23,152 nt of DNA, from positions 1-23,152 of the forward strand of contig JBFGCM010000061.1 in NCBI GenBank assembly GCA_041581135.1. Reading direction: 5' to 3'. Source of the DNA: JBFGCM01 sp041581135 (GTDB lineage Bacteria; Actinomycetota; Acidimicrobiia; Spongiisociales; UBA5794). The first letter of the stretch is position 1. The number at the start of each line of letters is the position of its first letter. The translations under genes and the position numbers were made by a program. Shown piece after piece: positions 7,867 to 15,622 of this stretch. The notes below the pieces were generated by a model. It did no database searches. It was given only the letters and a program-made list of their open reading frames with translations, and was not told the origin of the DNA.

Positions 7867-8544
7867 ATGCGAAGGCTCACGATCGCCATTGCCCTCGTGC
7901 TCGTTGCGGGTTGCGGCGGCAACGCAGACTCGGGGGGTAGGTCGGTGGGAATGCTCATCGACTTGCCGGCCCCGTCGCACAGCGGCGATGTCTCGCTGGA
8001 GCAGACCTTGGCGACGCGGCGTTCGGTTCGGCACTTCACCAGCGATGCGCTCGACGCGGCCCAGCTGTCCCAGCTGCTGTGGTCCGCCCAGGGCGTCACG
8101 ACGGATGCCGGCAAGAGAACGGCGCCGTCGGCCGGAGCCTTGTATCCGCTCGAGTCCTACGTCGTCACGTCCGAGGGGTGGTATCGCTACCTACCAGACG
8201 ATCATCGGCTGGAACGGTGCGGTGTCGGCGACGTCCGTGGCGCTTTGTCGGATGCGGCGTTCGGCCAAGAGGCGGTGGCCGCAGCGCCTGTCGTGTTCCT
8301 GGTCACCGGGGTGTACGACCGCACTGCCCACAAGTACGGCCACCGGGCGGAGCGCTACGTGCACCTCGAAGCCGGGCATGCGGCGCAGAACCTCCTGCTG
8401 CAAGCCGTGGCTGAGGGTCTGGGGGCGGTGCCTATCGGTGCCTTCGATGATGGGCAGATCCAATCCGTCCTCGGTCTTCCCGCCGACCACGAACCGCTCT
8501 ACCTGCTGCCCGTGGGTCATCCGGGCCCGGGTGGTGGATCGTGA
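7867..8544 (+). CDS. SagB-type nitroreductase-like lipoprotein
   Basis: A 225-residue flavoprotein-family enzyme on a lipoprotein signal. The signal RRLTIAIALVLVAGC ends in a textbook lipobox (LVAGC) with Cys16. The mature part has the nitroreductase/SagB pattern: LEQTLATRRSVRHFTSDAL (44-62) with the paired Arg that usually contacts the FMN phosphate, then LSQLLWSAQGVT, PSAGALYPLESYVV (87-100) typical of SagB/ThcOx dehydrogenases, and EAGHAAQNLLLQAVAEGLGAVPIGAF (168-193). Relatives use FMN, some to oxidise azolines in peptide natural products. No cyclodehydratase or precursor peptide is seen here, so that role is not supported. The start at 7867 has GGAGG at 7856-7860 six bases upstream; an in-frame ATG at 7831 would spoil the signal peptide. 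The stop overlaps the next gene's GTG start. Confidence 0.82.
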   Translation: MRRLTIAIALVLVAGCGGNADSGGRSVGMLIDLPAPSHSGDVSLEQTLATRRSVRHFTSDALDAAQLSQLLWSAQGVTTDAGKRTAPSAGALYPLESYVVTSEGWYRYLPDDHRLERCGVGDVRGALSDAAFGQEAVAAAPVVFLVTGVYDRTAHKYGHRAERYVHLEAGHAAQNLLLQAVAEGLGAVPIGAFDDGQIQSVLGLPADHEPLYLLPVGHPGPGGGS

Positions 8545-9365
8545 GGCGTCGGTGGGTGGTGTTCGTGGTGCTGCTGGTGGTCGCTGCCTGCCAAGCCGAA
8601 ACGGCGGCGACGTTGCCCCCCATCCCGGCGGCGGCGACGTCGACGTCGGCCGCGCCGACCTCCACCACGACGACGACAGACCCGCCTTCGCCCACGGCGA
8701 CAGATCCTCCCGGCACCGTTGCCGGGGACGACCGGGCAGAGGAGCGGACGAGCATGGTCGAGCTTCAGGTGTTTGGAAGAGGATTGACCGATGACTTGGT
8801 CTTGGAAGCGATGCTGGAGGTGCCGCGCCACCGCTTCGTGCCATCCCGGCTCATCGATCTGGCGTACGGTGACCTTCCCCTCCCCATCGGCCACGGCCAG
8901 ACGATCAGTCAACCCATCATCGTCGCCATGATGTCGGCTGCCCTCGATCTGACGCCGGGCGACAAGGTGCTGGAGATCGGGACGGGGTCCGGTTACCAGG
9001 CCGCCGTGCTGGCCGCCATGGGGATGGAGGTCTACAGCGTCGAGATCATCCCGGAGTTGGCAGCCGGCGCCCGAACAGTCTTGGGCGAGCTGGGCTACCA
9101 GGTGGCGGTCCACACGGGGGACGGGTACTTCGGATGGGAAGAGCACGCCCCGTTCGATGCGATCATCGTGACGGCGGCTCCCGATCACGTGCCACAGCCG
9201 CTGGTCGATCAGCTCGCTCCCGGAGCGGCCCTCGTGATTCCGGTCGGCCCGGTCGGGGCGGTTCAGACGCTGTGGCGATTCACCGTCGACGACACCGGCG
9301 AACTGTCGGGGGAGAGTCTGGGGGACGTCTCGTTCGTCCCGTTCACGCGTGCCGACGAGGGCTGA
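8541..9365 (+). CDS. protein-L-isoaspartate methyltransferase-like lipoprotein
   Basis: A 274-residue protein starting at a GTG that overlaps the previous stop (GTGA). Residues 1-17 form a lipoprotein signal (VVFVVLLVVAAC, Cys17), followed by a Thr/Ala/Pro-rich tether to about residue 65. The catalytic domain is PCMT-like: VPRHRFVP (94-101), the substrate-binding segment HGQTISQPIIVAMM (118-131), and the SAM motif VLEIGTGSGYQAAVLA (143-158). VEII (167-170) and the terminal strand LVIPVGP (231-237) follow. Cytosolic PCMTs repair isoaspartyl damage in proteins using SAM. Here the signal and tether predict an outside location, where SAM supply is a puzzle. The last 103 bases overlap the convergent membrane-protein gene. 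The family call is firm; an active repair role at the surface is inference. Confidence 0.85.
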   Translation: MRRRWVVFVVLLVVAACQAETAATLPPIPAAATSTSAAPTSTTTTTDPPSPTATDPPGTVAGDDRAEERTSMVELQVFGRGLTDDLVLEAMLEVPRHRFVPSRLIDLAYGDLPLPIGHGQTISQPIIVAMMSAALDLTPGDKVLEIGTGSGYQAAVLAAMGMEVYSVEIIPELAAGARTVLGELGYQVAVHTGDGYFGWEEHAPFDAIIVTAAPDHVPQPLVDQLAPGAALVIPVGPVGAVQTLWRFTVDDTGELSGESLGDVSFVPFTRADEG

Positions 9366-11917
9366 CTCGATCGCCCGAGCACCGTGGCCAGCCCGTAGCA
9401 CGTGGCCCCGATGACAATCACCGCAGTGAAGCCGAAGCTCAGCGCCAAAAGGGCAGCCCCCACCGCAGCGATCACCGACAGGGTGCCGTTGATGCCCCAC
9501 GCCCAGGCAACGAGGTGGGGAGCCTGCGTCTCCAGATGGGCGACGCCCCGGGGAAACATGGTGCCCATGAGGAGTCCCAGCGGCGCCAGGAGCACGATGC
9601 CAACGGCAATGCGCCACCCATCGGACAGTTGCAGGATCGCCGGCGTCAGCCACGTCACCGCCACGGGTGCAGCCAGCGCCAGGACCGTCAGCGCCGAGCC
9701 GGCCAACCGCCAAGGAATCCGAGTCGAGAGAAGGCTCCCGATGCCCGAGGCGACCAGGAGCGAGAACAGGACGACGGCGAAAGCTGTGGCCGGCCGTCCG
9801 ATGAGGAGGATGTAACGCTGCAGCAGGGGGATCTCGACGAAGAGGAATGCCAGGCCCAGCAGCCCGAAGTATGCAACGGTCCACCAGCGGATGGGGGCGC
9901 CCGCCCTCGCCTCACGGCGATGCAGTGCCAGCGGCGCCAGGATCAGCGCCGCGGCGGCCAGCACAGCCAGCACCAGCAGCGCCACGAGCACGAAGTACCC
10001 GGCCCCACCGAAGGGCTGCCACGTGTGTCCCAAAGCGTCGAGAACGTCTCCAGCTTGTGCCCAGGTGAAGTAGTGGCCGAAGAACGGCCGGTCGTCCGTC
10101 ACTGGTGCGATGGCGAACTCGTATGCGGCGTAGACGCCGCTCGGGTCGTCTGTAAGGATCTGCGCCGCCAGGCTCGAGTAACGCTCGTCGGGGACCGTGT
10201 TGAAACGGTTCACTTCGTCGGCGGTGACGTCCGGTGCGGCGATGACGTCGAGGCGCTGCCGCTCGGCGAAGTCGTGCAGCGCTTCCAGATCGCCATTGGA
10301 GAAACCGTCGGGCTGCACGAGGACGACGGCGTTGCGGTAGCTGCGCAGCGCCACGATCGACTGCATCGGATCGCCGCCATGCATCCGCACCGCAGCGGCG
10401 GCCGTGGCGACGAGCCGGGTCTCCTCGCTGGGCGGCGTCTGCGCCCAGCGCATCGTCGCCAGGATCCCCTTGGGGGCCAGCACATCGAGGTAGGCGGCGA
10501 AGGCCTCCGCCGTCATCCGGTAGTCCTCACCCAAGCTGTAGGCGCCCGACGCCACCGGCCGGTAGGGCGTCGTTAGCGCCAGGCTCACGACCGCGAAGCG
10601 CTGCTCGGTGCGTTCGACGAAGGTCCGCCCTTCCGCCTCGACGACCTCGACGCGGCCGTCGTCGTACAGATTGCCGCTGCGGCGCCGCACCGCAGCGATG
10701 GCATCGCCGTACGGCTCCACCGCAGTGACCCGCTCAGCTCCCGACGCCAGCGCCACGAGCACGTCCAGACCCCCGCGTGGTTCGAGGACGAGCGTGGTCG
10801 CTCCGGGCCGAAGCAGGTAGGGCGCCGCCATCATCATGGAGTCGGCGAACTCGGCGTCGTCCGCCTTGACGAGGGGGACTGCGCTCAGATCGTCTCCATC
10901 GAACGAGATACCGTCTTGCGGGGGTGGCGGTCCGGTGTAGGCCAGGCTCAGCCCGGGCAGCGAGCGGATGCCCTCGCTGGCGACATGATCAATCCGGGTA
11001 CCGCCGTCCCATGAGGTCGCCACGATCGACGCCGACGGGTGACGCAGTGCACCCGAAAGATCCTTGTAGGGAGACAGCTGCATCTGAAGAGGCCCCGGCA
11101 CGGCGACGGCGGCTGCCCCACACACCATGGCGGCGAGCACGGGCGCCAGCGTGGCCGGCCGCAGTCGGGGCGCCGGTCGCAACAGCGCAGCCCCGAGGAG
11201 TGCCAGGGCGGCGGCAGCGAGGATGGTGCTCTCCCCGCCCAGGGACTCGAGCACCACGACGGCCATGAGGCACCCGAAGCCTGCGCCGGCCAGGCTGGCC
11301 CCATACACCCGGTTCGACGCAACCCCGGAGAAGCGACCGGCGTCTTGCAGCATCGCTCCGACGACGGCGCCCCCGAAGAAGAATGGCACCGCCAGAACCA
11401 GGTAGTACACGGTGAGGTAGAAGAGCTGGCGGCGGTCCCAGGCGATGGCAAAGGAGTCGAAGGGCAGGTGGTTGACGAGGGCGTATGCCGCCACCGTGGT
11501 GACGCCCTGCATCGTGGCGAGCGTGGCCCACCGTTGGGCGCCGCCGCGGCCGAGCTGGGGGTAGGCGGCGAGGGCCGAGCCGCTGGCCCCGAAGCCGAGG
11601 AGCGCCACGCTCACGGTGAGGAAGGCGAAGTGGTAGAACTGAGTGACGGCGAACACCCTGGTGAGCGCAATCTCGAACGCCAGACCCGCCGCCGAGCCCA
11701 ACGCCAGTCCGACCAGGAGCTGCGCCGGTGCCGGTCGAGCGTCGTTTTCTGCGATCGTGGTCGATCCCTTGGCCGAGTCACCCCATCGTATGGGCTGAGC
11801 GAGGACGTCCGCAGTGCCGCCTGACCCGTTGGGTCTTTGGTACCTCTTGCTGGCTCGCCGCAGCCGAAGACCAGAGCGAGGACGATCGGTCGCCGGCCAA
11901 CAGGCCCTACCTGACAC
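9263..11917 (-). CDS. multi-pass membrane protein with internal spermidine-synthase-like domain
   Basis: A protein of up to 884 residues. An N-terminal block of about seven to eight membrane helices begins near residue 66 (LLVGLALGSAAGLAFEIALT). A soluble Rossmann-like domain follows, roughly residues 300-600, with TTLVLEPRGGLDVLVALASG and VTAVEPYGDAI resembling the nucleotide-binding strand of spermidine synthases. It ends with TDDRPFFGHYF, common in membrane-fused SpeE-like proteins. A second block of about six helices closes the protein. The usual aminopropyltransferase aspartates are not obvious, so spermidine synthesis is not claimed. The start is unsure: the GTG at 11917 has no clear ribosome site, and residues 1-65 look non-conserved and Arg-rich, so the true start may lie as far in as about 11720. 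The C-terminal tail runs antisense into the methyltransferase gene. Confidence 0.75.
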   Translation of the reverse strand: MSGRACWPATDRPRSGLRLRRASKRYQRPNGSGGTADVLAQPIRWGDSAKGSTTIAENDARPAPAQLLVGLALGSAAGLAFEIALTRVFAVTQFYHFAFLTVSVALLGFGASGSALAAYPQLGRGGAQRWATLATMQGVTTVAAYALVNHLPFDSFAIAWDRRQLFYLTVYYLVLAVPFFFGGAVVGAMLQDAGRFSGVASNRVYGASLAGAGFGCLMAVVVLESLGGESTILAAAALALLGAALLRPAPRLRPATLAPVLAAMVCGAAAVAVPGPLQMQLSPYKDLSGALRHPSASIVATSWDGGTRIDHVASEGIRSLPGLSLAYTGPPPPQDGISFDGDDLSAVPLVKADDAEFADSMMMAAPYLLRPGATTLVLEPRGGLDVLVALASGAERVTAVEPYGDAIAAVRRRSGNLYDDGRVEVVEAEGRTFVERTEQRFAVVSLALTTPYRPVASGAYSLGEDYRMTAEAFAAYLDVLAPKGILATMRWAQTPPSEETRLVATAAAAVRMHGGDPMQSIVALRSYRNAVVLVQPDGFSNGDLEALHDFAERQRLDVIAAPDVTADEVNRFNTVPDERYSSLAAQILTDDPSGVYAAYEFAIAPVTDDRPFFGHYFTWAQAGDVLDALGHTWQPFGGAGYFVLVALLVLAVLAAAALILAPLALHRREARAGAPIRWWTVAYFGLLGLAFLFVEIPLLQRYILLIGRPATAFAVVLFSLLVASGIGSLLSTRIPWRLAGSALTVLALAAPVAVTWLTPAILQLSDGWRIAVGIVLLAPLGLLMGTMFPRGVAHLETQAPHLVAWAWGINGTLSVIAAVGAALLALSFGFTAVIVIGATCYGLATVLGRSSQPSSARVNGTNETSPRLSPDSSPVSSTVNRHSV

Positions 11918-11940
11918 TGTGTTCGACGACGCCGTAGGGT
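11911..11940 (+). promoter_or_regulatory. promoter of the MBL-fold hydrolase gene
   Basis: CTGACA (11911-11916) and TAGGGT (11935-11940) are 18 bases apart, matching the actinobacterial vegetative pattern (TTGACA / TANNNT). Transcription would begin near 11947, giving a leader of about 23 bases with AGGAGG before the ATG at 11970. It overlaps the farthest possible start of the divergent membrane-protein gene, which is a further reason to suspect that gene starts further in. Confidence 0.5.
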
Positions 11941-11969
11941 CGAGCGAACGACATCGTCAGGAGGCGGGT

Positions 11970-12893
11970 ATGAGCTCGATGGGGAAAGTGGCGGAGCCCT
12001 ACGTCGAGGAGGTCGCCGACGGGGTATTCGCCTACATCCAGCCCGATGGGACCTGGTTCCTCAACAACACCGGAATCGTCGTGGGTGACGGCGGGATCCT
12101 CCTCGTCGACCAGTGCGGGACCGTCGATCGTGGCCGGGCATTGCTCGACACCGTGCGCAGATTGAGCGGCAGCACCGTCTACGCCCTCGTGAACACGCAC
12201 CACCATGGCGATCACACCTTCGGCAACTTCTTGCTGCCCGAGAGCGTGCCGATCATCGGCCATCACCGCACCCGCACCGAAATGGTCGCCACGGGGACTG
12301 CGATCACAGCGCTGTTCCAGGGCCCGGAATGGGGAGCGATCGAGGTGCGGCCGCCTTCGGTCACGTTCACCCGTGAGCTGACGGTGTGGCTGGGCGACCT
12401 CGAAGTGCGGCTGATTCATTTCGAAAGGCCGGCCCACACCACCAACGACACCATCATCTGGATTCCCGACCGGGAGGTGGTCTTCAGCGGGGACCTCGTC
12501 TTCAACGGTGGGACCCCATTCGCCCTCCAAGGTTCGATTCCCGGGTGGCGACAGACGCTGCCGGATGTCGGTGCGCTCGGCGCCTCCGTGTTGGTCCCCG
12601 GCCACGGTCCAACGACCACGCCGGCGGCGCTCGACGAGGTAGAGCGCTATCTCGGCTTCGTCTGGGACGCGGCCGTCGCCGGCCGTGGCGATGGGCTCAC
12701 CGCCCTGGAGGCAGCCCGCCGCACCGACCTCGGCGCGTTCGCCGAGCTCACCGACCCGGAGCGGCTCGTGGGCAATCTGCATCGGGCCTACGACGAGCTG
12801 GATGGCAACCCGCCGGGAGCCCCCATCGACCTGGTGGCGGCAGCCCGGGACATGGCCGCCTACCTGGGAGGACCCATCGTCTCCCACGCCTGA
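11970..12893 (+). CDS. MBL-fold metallo-hydrolase
   Basis: A 307-residue metallo-beta-lactamase-fold protein, cytoplasmic by the absence of a signal. The metal-binding motif HxHxDH is seen as His77, His79, Asp81 and His82 in NTHHHGDHTFGN. Further ligand positions are PAHTTND, FSGDLVF and VPGHGP. The N-terminal strand WFLNNTGIVVGDGGILLVDQ is typical of the fold. Such proteins include hydrolases of thioesters, lactones and cyclic nucleotides; nothing visible here fixes the substrate. A helical C-terminal extension follows the domain (about 215-307). AGGAGG at 11959-11964, five bases before the ATG, is a strong ribosome site. The gene stands alone between a divergent and a convergent neighbour. 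Confidence 0.88.
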   Translation: MSSMGKVAEPYVEEVADGVFAYIQPDGTWFLNNTGIVVGDGGILLVDQCGTVDRGRALLDTVRRLSGSTVYALVNTHHHGDHTFGNFLLPESVPIIGHHRTRTEMVATGTAITALFQGPEWGAIEVRPPSVTFTRELTVWLGDLEVRLIHFERPAHTTNDTIIWIPDREVVFSGDLVFNGGTPFALQGSIPGWRQTLPDVGALGASVLVPGHGPTTTPAALDEVERYLGFVWDAAVAGRGDGLTALEAARRTDLGAFAELTDPERLVGNLHRAYDELDGNPPGAPIDLVAAARDMAAYLGGPIVSHA

Positions 12894-12962
12894 TCGCAGC
12901 ATGGAGCCGATGGCGGAGCTGCGAGGCAGGCAGGCGCCGGTACAAATCCAGTTTGAGCGCCC

Positions 12963-13418
12963 TCAGACGGGACGGCGGCTCTCGCGGGCGCGAGCCAGCT
13001 CGAGCACAGAGCGGGCAACGTCGGTGAGGGTCCGATTGCGCTCCGCTTTCGACATTCCCTCGAGCGGGCGCTCCGGGTCGTTGACGCTCTGGAAGTCCTC
13101 GAGCGGCGTGAGCTCCCAGAGGCACGAGCCGATAGCGATCCACACCAGGTCCAGCTCGTCACGGGCCGCTGCTTCGACGAAGGGTGTCAACTCGTGCTCG
13201 TCGATGAAGTCGGAGATGATGTAGTTGTTGGTCACGAGCAGAACGGCGACATCGGTGCTGGCGACTGCCTTCTGGATCTCGTCGAACCATCGCTGGCTGG
13301 GCTTGATGTCATCGTCGGACCACACGTCGACGTTGTCCCCCTCCACGGACTTCAGATAGTCCCGCACCCGCCGGAACCACGTCCGGTCGCGATGGCTGTA
13401 GCTGATGAAGATCCTCAT
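12963..13418 (-). CDS. stand-alone TIR-domain protein
   Basis: A 151-residue protein consisting of one TIR domain. It opens with MRIFISYSHRD, the classical first strand, then VWSDDDIKPSQRWFDEIQKAV (32-52) and the hydrophobic strand VAVLLVTNNYIISD (57-70). Glu47 lies in the helix where NAD-cleaving TIRs often carry the catalytic Glu, but an alignment is needed to assign it. The end (WIAIGSCLWELTPLEDF, NDPERPLEGMSKAERN) resembles TIRs found in bacterial conflict systems with effector-associated domains. It is the last gene of a three-gene minus-strand operon: one base separates the upstream stop from its ATG, with AGGTGAG just before the start. The likely role is as effector or signal-generating subunit of an immune system. 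TIR identity is firm; NADase activity is inference. Confidence 0.88.
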   Translation of the reverse strand: MRIFISYSHRDRTWFRRVRDYLKSVEGDNVDVWSDDDIKPSQRWFDEIQKAVASTDVAVLLVTNNYIISDFIDEHELTPFVEAAARDELDLVWIAIGSCLWELTPLEDFQSVNDPERPLEGMSKAERNRTLTDVARSVLELARARESRRPV

Positions 13419-13419
13419 C

Positions 13420-14418
13420 TCACCTGCCCTCGATCTCTTGGGAGATGCGGCGGACGATCGCCGTCACCACTTCCTCCCGCCTGCTCTTGCTCAGGGAGTT
13501 GAGGGGCTTGTCGGTTGCCGGCTCGATCGCGGCCAGCGCCGAGAACTCCGTGTTCACCGGGCGGATGGGGATCCAGAAGAGAATCATCTCGTGTCGCTCG
13601 TGCTTGGCGAGGATGGGCTCCAATTGGTCCTTCTCATGCTGGTTGAGGTAGTCCTGGGTCACGAGCACCACCGCCAGCGCCGCCCGCGAGATGGCCGCTT
13701 CGAAAGCTTTCTGCGTGTCTTGTCCCGGTTCGGAGCCGCACCAGATGACAGCGCGCGCATTCCTCTCCAGAGGCTTCAGATGGTTCTTGAACAGCTCGAA
13801 CCGGTCGGCACCCCGCGTCTCCTTGCTGCAGCTGATGACGATGACGGGGCGGGCCGGCGCCGGCTCGTTGAGGCGGAGGAACTCGGCAACCTCTTCGGGG
13901 GAGTGGTTCAACATCAACTGGCGGAACTCGGGCCAGGTCAGCGCGGTGGTGGCCACGTGGCAATGCCGTTCCCACGTCGCCAGCATCATCTTGAAGTCGA
14001 GAGCCAGCTCGGCGTCTGACACGACGACAAGACGCGTCTCCGGTTCGAAATGCAGCCCGACGTTCGCCGTCCCGGCGGACCCCAAGGCCTGCATGATCTC
14101 GGCGGAGAAGTACAGGAGCCGGGCGCCGTCCTCGTGCTCGTCGCTGTCGAGACGCGTGATCCGCAGCTTGGCGCCGGCCTTCTTTACCTCCTCCTCGCCG
14201 ACTTCCAGACCCAAGGCACGGATGGGCACGCTCAGCTCGGCGAGCCGATCTGGGGGGATTCGATAGTCGGGTACGGCGGAGCGCTCGCCGGCGAACACAT
14301 TGGCGGTGTCCTCGCCGAGGTCTTTGATGATCTTGAGGTGACGGTCCTTGGGCTCCTGCGGTGGCAGCCGCTGCGAGCCTCGCGGACTGGATGCATGGAC
14401 TTGACCGCCGATCGTCAT
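13420..14418 (-). CDS. two-domain protein: unknown N-terminal region plus C-terminal TIR-like domain
   Basis: A 332-residue protein. Residues 1-190 form a region I do not recognise; it is alpha/beta in character, with TWPEFRQLMLNHSPEEVAEF (161-180) as a possible helical adaptor. Residues 191-332 are TIR-like: PVIVISCSKETRGADRFELF, then AVIWCGSEPGQD, AISRAALAVVLVTQDYL and ILFWIPIRPV. The ending (DKPLNSLSKSRREEVVTAIVRRI) is patterned like the end of the neighbouring stand-alone TIR. Lined up by eye on the VLVT strand, it has Ala at the position of Glu47 in the neighbour, so this TIR may be a non-catalytic partner or sensor. The ATG overlaps the upstream stop (ATGA), with GGAGG seven bases before it. 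The pairing of two different TIRs in one coupled operon is the notable feature. Confidence 0.75.
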   Translation of the reverse strand: MTIGGQVHASSPRGSQRLPPQEPKDRHLKIIKDLGEDTANVFAGERSAVPDYRIPPDRLAELSVPIRALGLEVGEEEVKKAGAKLRITRLDSDEHEDGARLLYFSAEIMQALGSAGTANVGLHFEPETRLVVVSDAELALDFKMMLATWERHCHVATTALTWPEFRQLMLNHSPEEVAEFLRLNEPAPARPVIVISCSKETRGADRFELFKNHLKPLERNARAVIWCGSEPGQDTQKAFEAAISRAALAVVLVTQDYLNQHEKDQLEPILAKHERHEMILFWIPIRPVNTEFSALAAIEPATDKPLNSLSKSRREEVVTAIVRRISQEIEGR

Positions 14419-15542
14419 GCCGGCACCTCCACGGTATCGATCTCGCTCGCCACGACGGCGAGGCGTTCGACGGCCGAAGTCAACTCACCCCCACAGGGGG
14501 TCGCCGGCGTGAAGTACGTCTGGCCGGATCGGTCGACGCCGATGAGGGTGATGTCGAAGCGCTTGGCGAAGCCACGAATGTCGTCGTCCGGTCGGCCGTG
14601 CCACACGATGAAGACTGGGTCGACCGACTGCACGTCGCGCAGGTAGGTACTGAGATTGGAAGACGCCAGGACGAGGGCCGTGAGGTCGGTCCACTCGATG
14701 TCGAATCGCTTGTAAGCGACGTTCACCTCAACGGCGTAGACACAGTCGCCGCGACTCACGAGCAGATGCACGTTCTCCAGAAGGGGATCCACGGCGGCGT
14801 CGCCGGTTGTCGGGTAGCGAACGCAGCCGAATCCCGCAGACTCGAATGCTCGTGCAGTCTGTTCGACGACGTGATGGAAGCGTTCCTCGTCGAGCCGGCG
14901 CAGATCGCTCGTCTGGGGAGTAGCCAACGACCCCGCCGACACGATCAACATGAACCAGAACACGTTGGGAATCAGCCCGAAGCCCTCTTCCACGATGGCG
15001 GTGGCCACGATCAGCACCGCCAACGTAAGGAGGACCGGCGTACGACGCAGCTGGGCACGCTCCACGCTGGTGGCGTACACCGATGTGGAAGGGTCTTCCA
15101 CCGGATACAGGTACCCCATCACCAGCCGCACTGCATTTGGCCACATGCCGACCGCCAGCGATGCCGTGAAGATCAACGAGGTGTAGTAGCCGGCCGTCAC
15201 ATCACGGATCGTCCACCCGAACCATCCCCCACCGAGCCGCACGGCTCCGAACACGACGAGGAAGAGAACGAAGCCGGAGAACGCCATCCCGGAGCTGTAG
15301 ATCGTCGAGTTGACCGCAGCGAGGGCATGCTCGTGCCATGTGCGCTTCGGCCGGTCCTGTGACGGCTCATGGCGCAAAGCCCAGCCGCTGAGGCCGAGAC
15401 CTGCGACGGCGGCGATGGCCAGGAGCTGCGGGCGGCCTCCGATCTCGCGCCCCAACCCGAGCAACAGCGGGGAGAGCCCGACGACGAATCCGGCGGCGAG
15501 AAGCGTCACCAACAGGACTGCACGACGGCGACCCGGACCCAA
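14415..15542 (-). CDS. six-helix membrane protein with cytosolic C-terminal domain, first gene of TIR operon
   Basis: A 375-residue protein with about six membrane helices (near 9-30, 38-55, 83-103, 115-135, 167-183 and 188-207) and a soluble C-terminal domain (210-375). The soluble part reads like a restriction-endonuclease-like fold of the Mrr type: helix RFHHVVEQTARAFESAGFG, strand ENVHLLVSRGD, strand VYAVEVNVAYKRF, then a helix and VFIVWHG. The usual D...ExK residues appear as His259, Glu272 and Asn274, so if the fold is right the nuclease is probably dead and acts in binding or sensing. The TTG start is forced by a TGA stop five codons upstream and supported by GAGAGG six bases before it. 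A matching promoter lies just upstream. Stop and next start overlap as ATGA. The function as a membrane sensor or effector is inferred from the TIR partners. Confidence 0.72.
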   Translation of the reverse strand: MGPGRRRAVLLVTLLAAGFVVGLSPLLLGLGREIGGRPQLLAIAAVAGLGLSGWALRHEPSQDRPKRTWHEHALAAVNSTIYSSGMAFSGFVLFLVVFGAVRLGGGWFGWTIRDVTAGYYTSLIFTASLAVGMWPNAVRLVMGYLYPVEDPSTSVYATSVERAQLRRTPVLLTLAVLIVATAIVEEGFGLIPNVFWFMLIVSAGSLATPQTSDLRRLDEERFHHVVEQTARAFESAGFGCVRYPTTGDAAVDPLLENVHLLVSRGDCVYAVEVNVAYKRFDIEWTDLTALVLASSNLSTYLRDVQSVDPVFIVWHGRPDDDIRGFAKRFDITLIGVDRSGQTYFTPATPCGGELTSAVERLAVVASEIDTVEVPA

Positions 15543-15569
15543 GAGCCACCTCTCTCATGTACCTCTCTC

Positions 15570-15598
15570 ACGCTACGGCTTTTCGCAACCCACGTCAC
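15570..15598 (-). promoter_or_regulatory. promoter of the TIR operon
   Basis: On the minus strand, GTGACG (complement of 15593-15598) and TAGCGT (complement of 15570-15575) are 17 bases apart. Transcription would start near 15563, giving a leader of about 20 bases to the TTG at 15542. Spacing and the TANNNT -10 fit a vegetative actinobacterial promoter. Confidence 0.45.
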
Positions 15599-15622
15599 CC
15601 GCCGAAGGACCCGATCTGCGGT

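Noticed and set aside
7867..8544. Azoline-peptide biosynthesis cluster based on the SagB-like gene
   Set aside because: No YcaO cyclodehydratase, precursor peptide or exporter is nearby, and the protein carries a lipoprotein signal.
8517..9884. 455-residue minus-strand frame
   Set aside because: It covers parts of two better-supported genes and has Arg/Gly low-complexity runs typical of a shadow frame.
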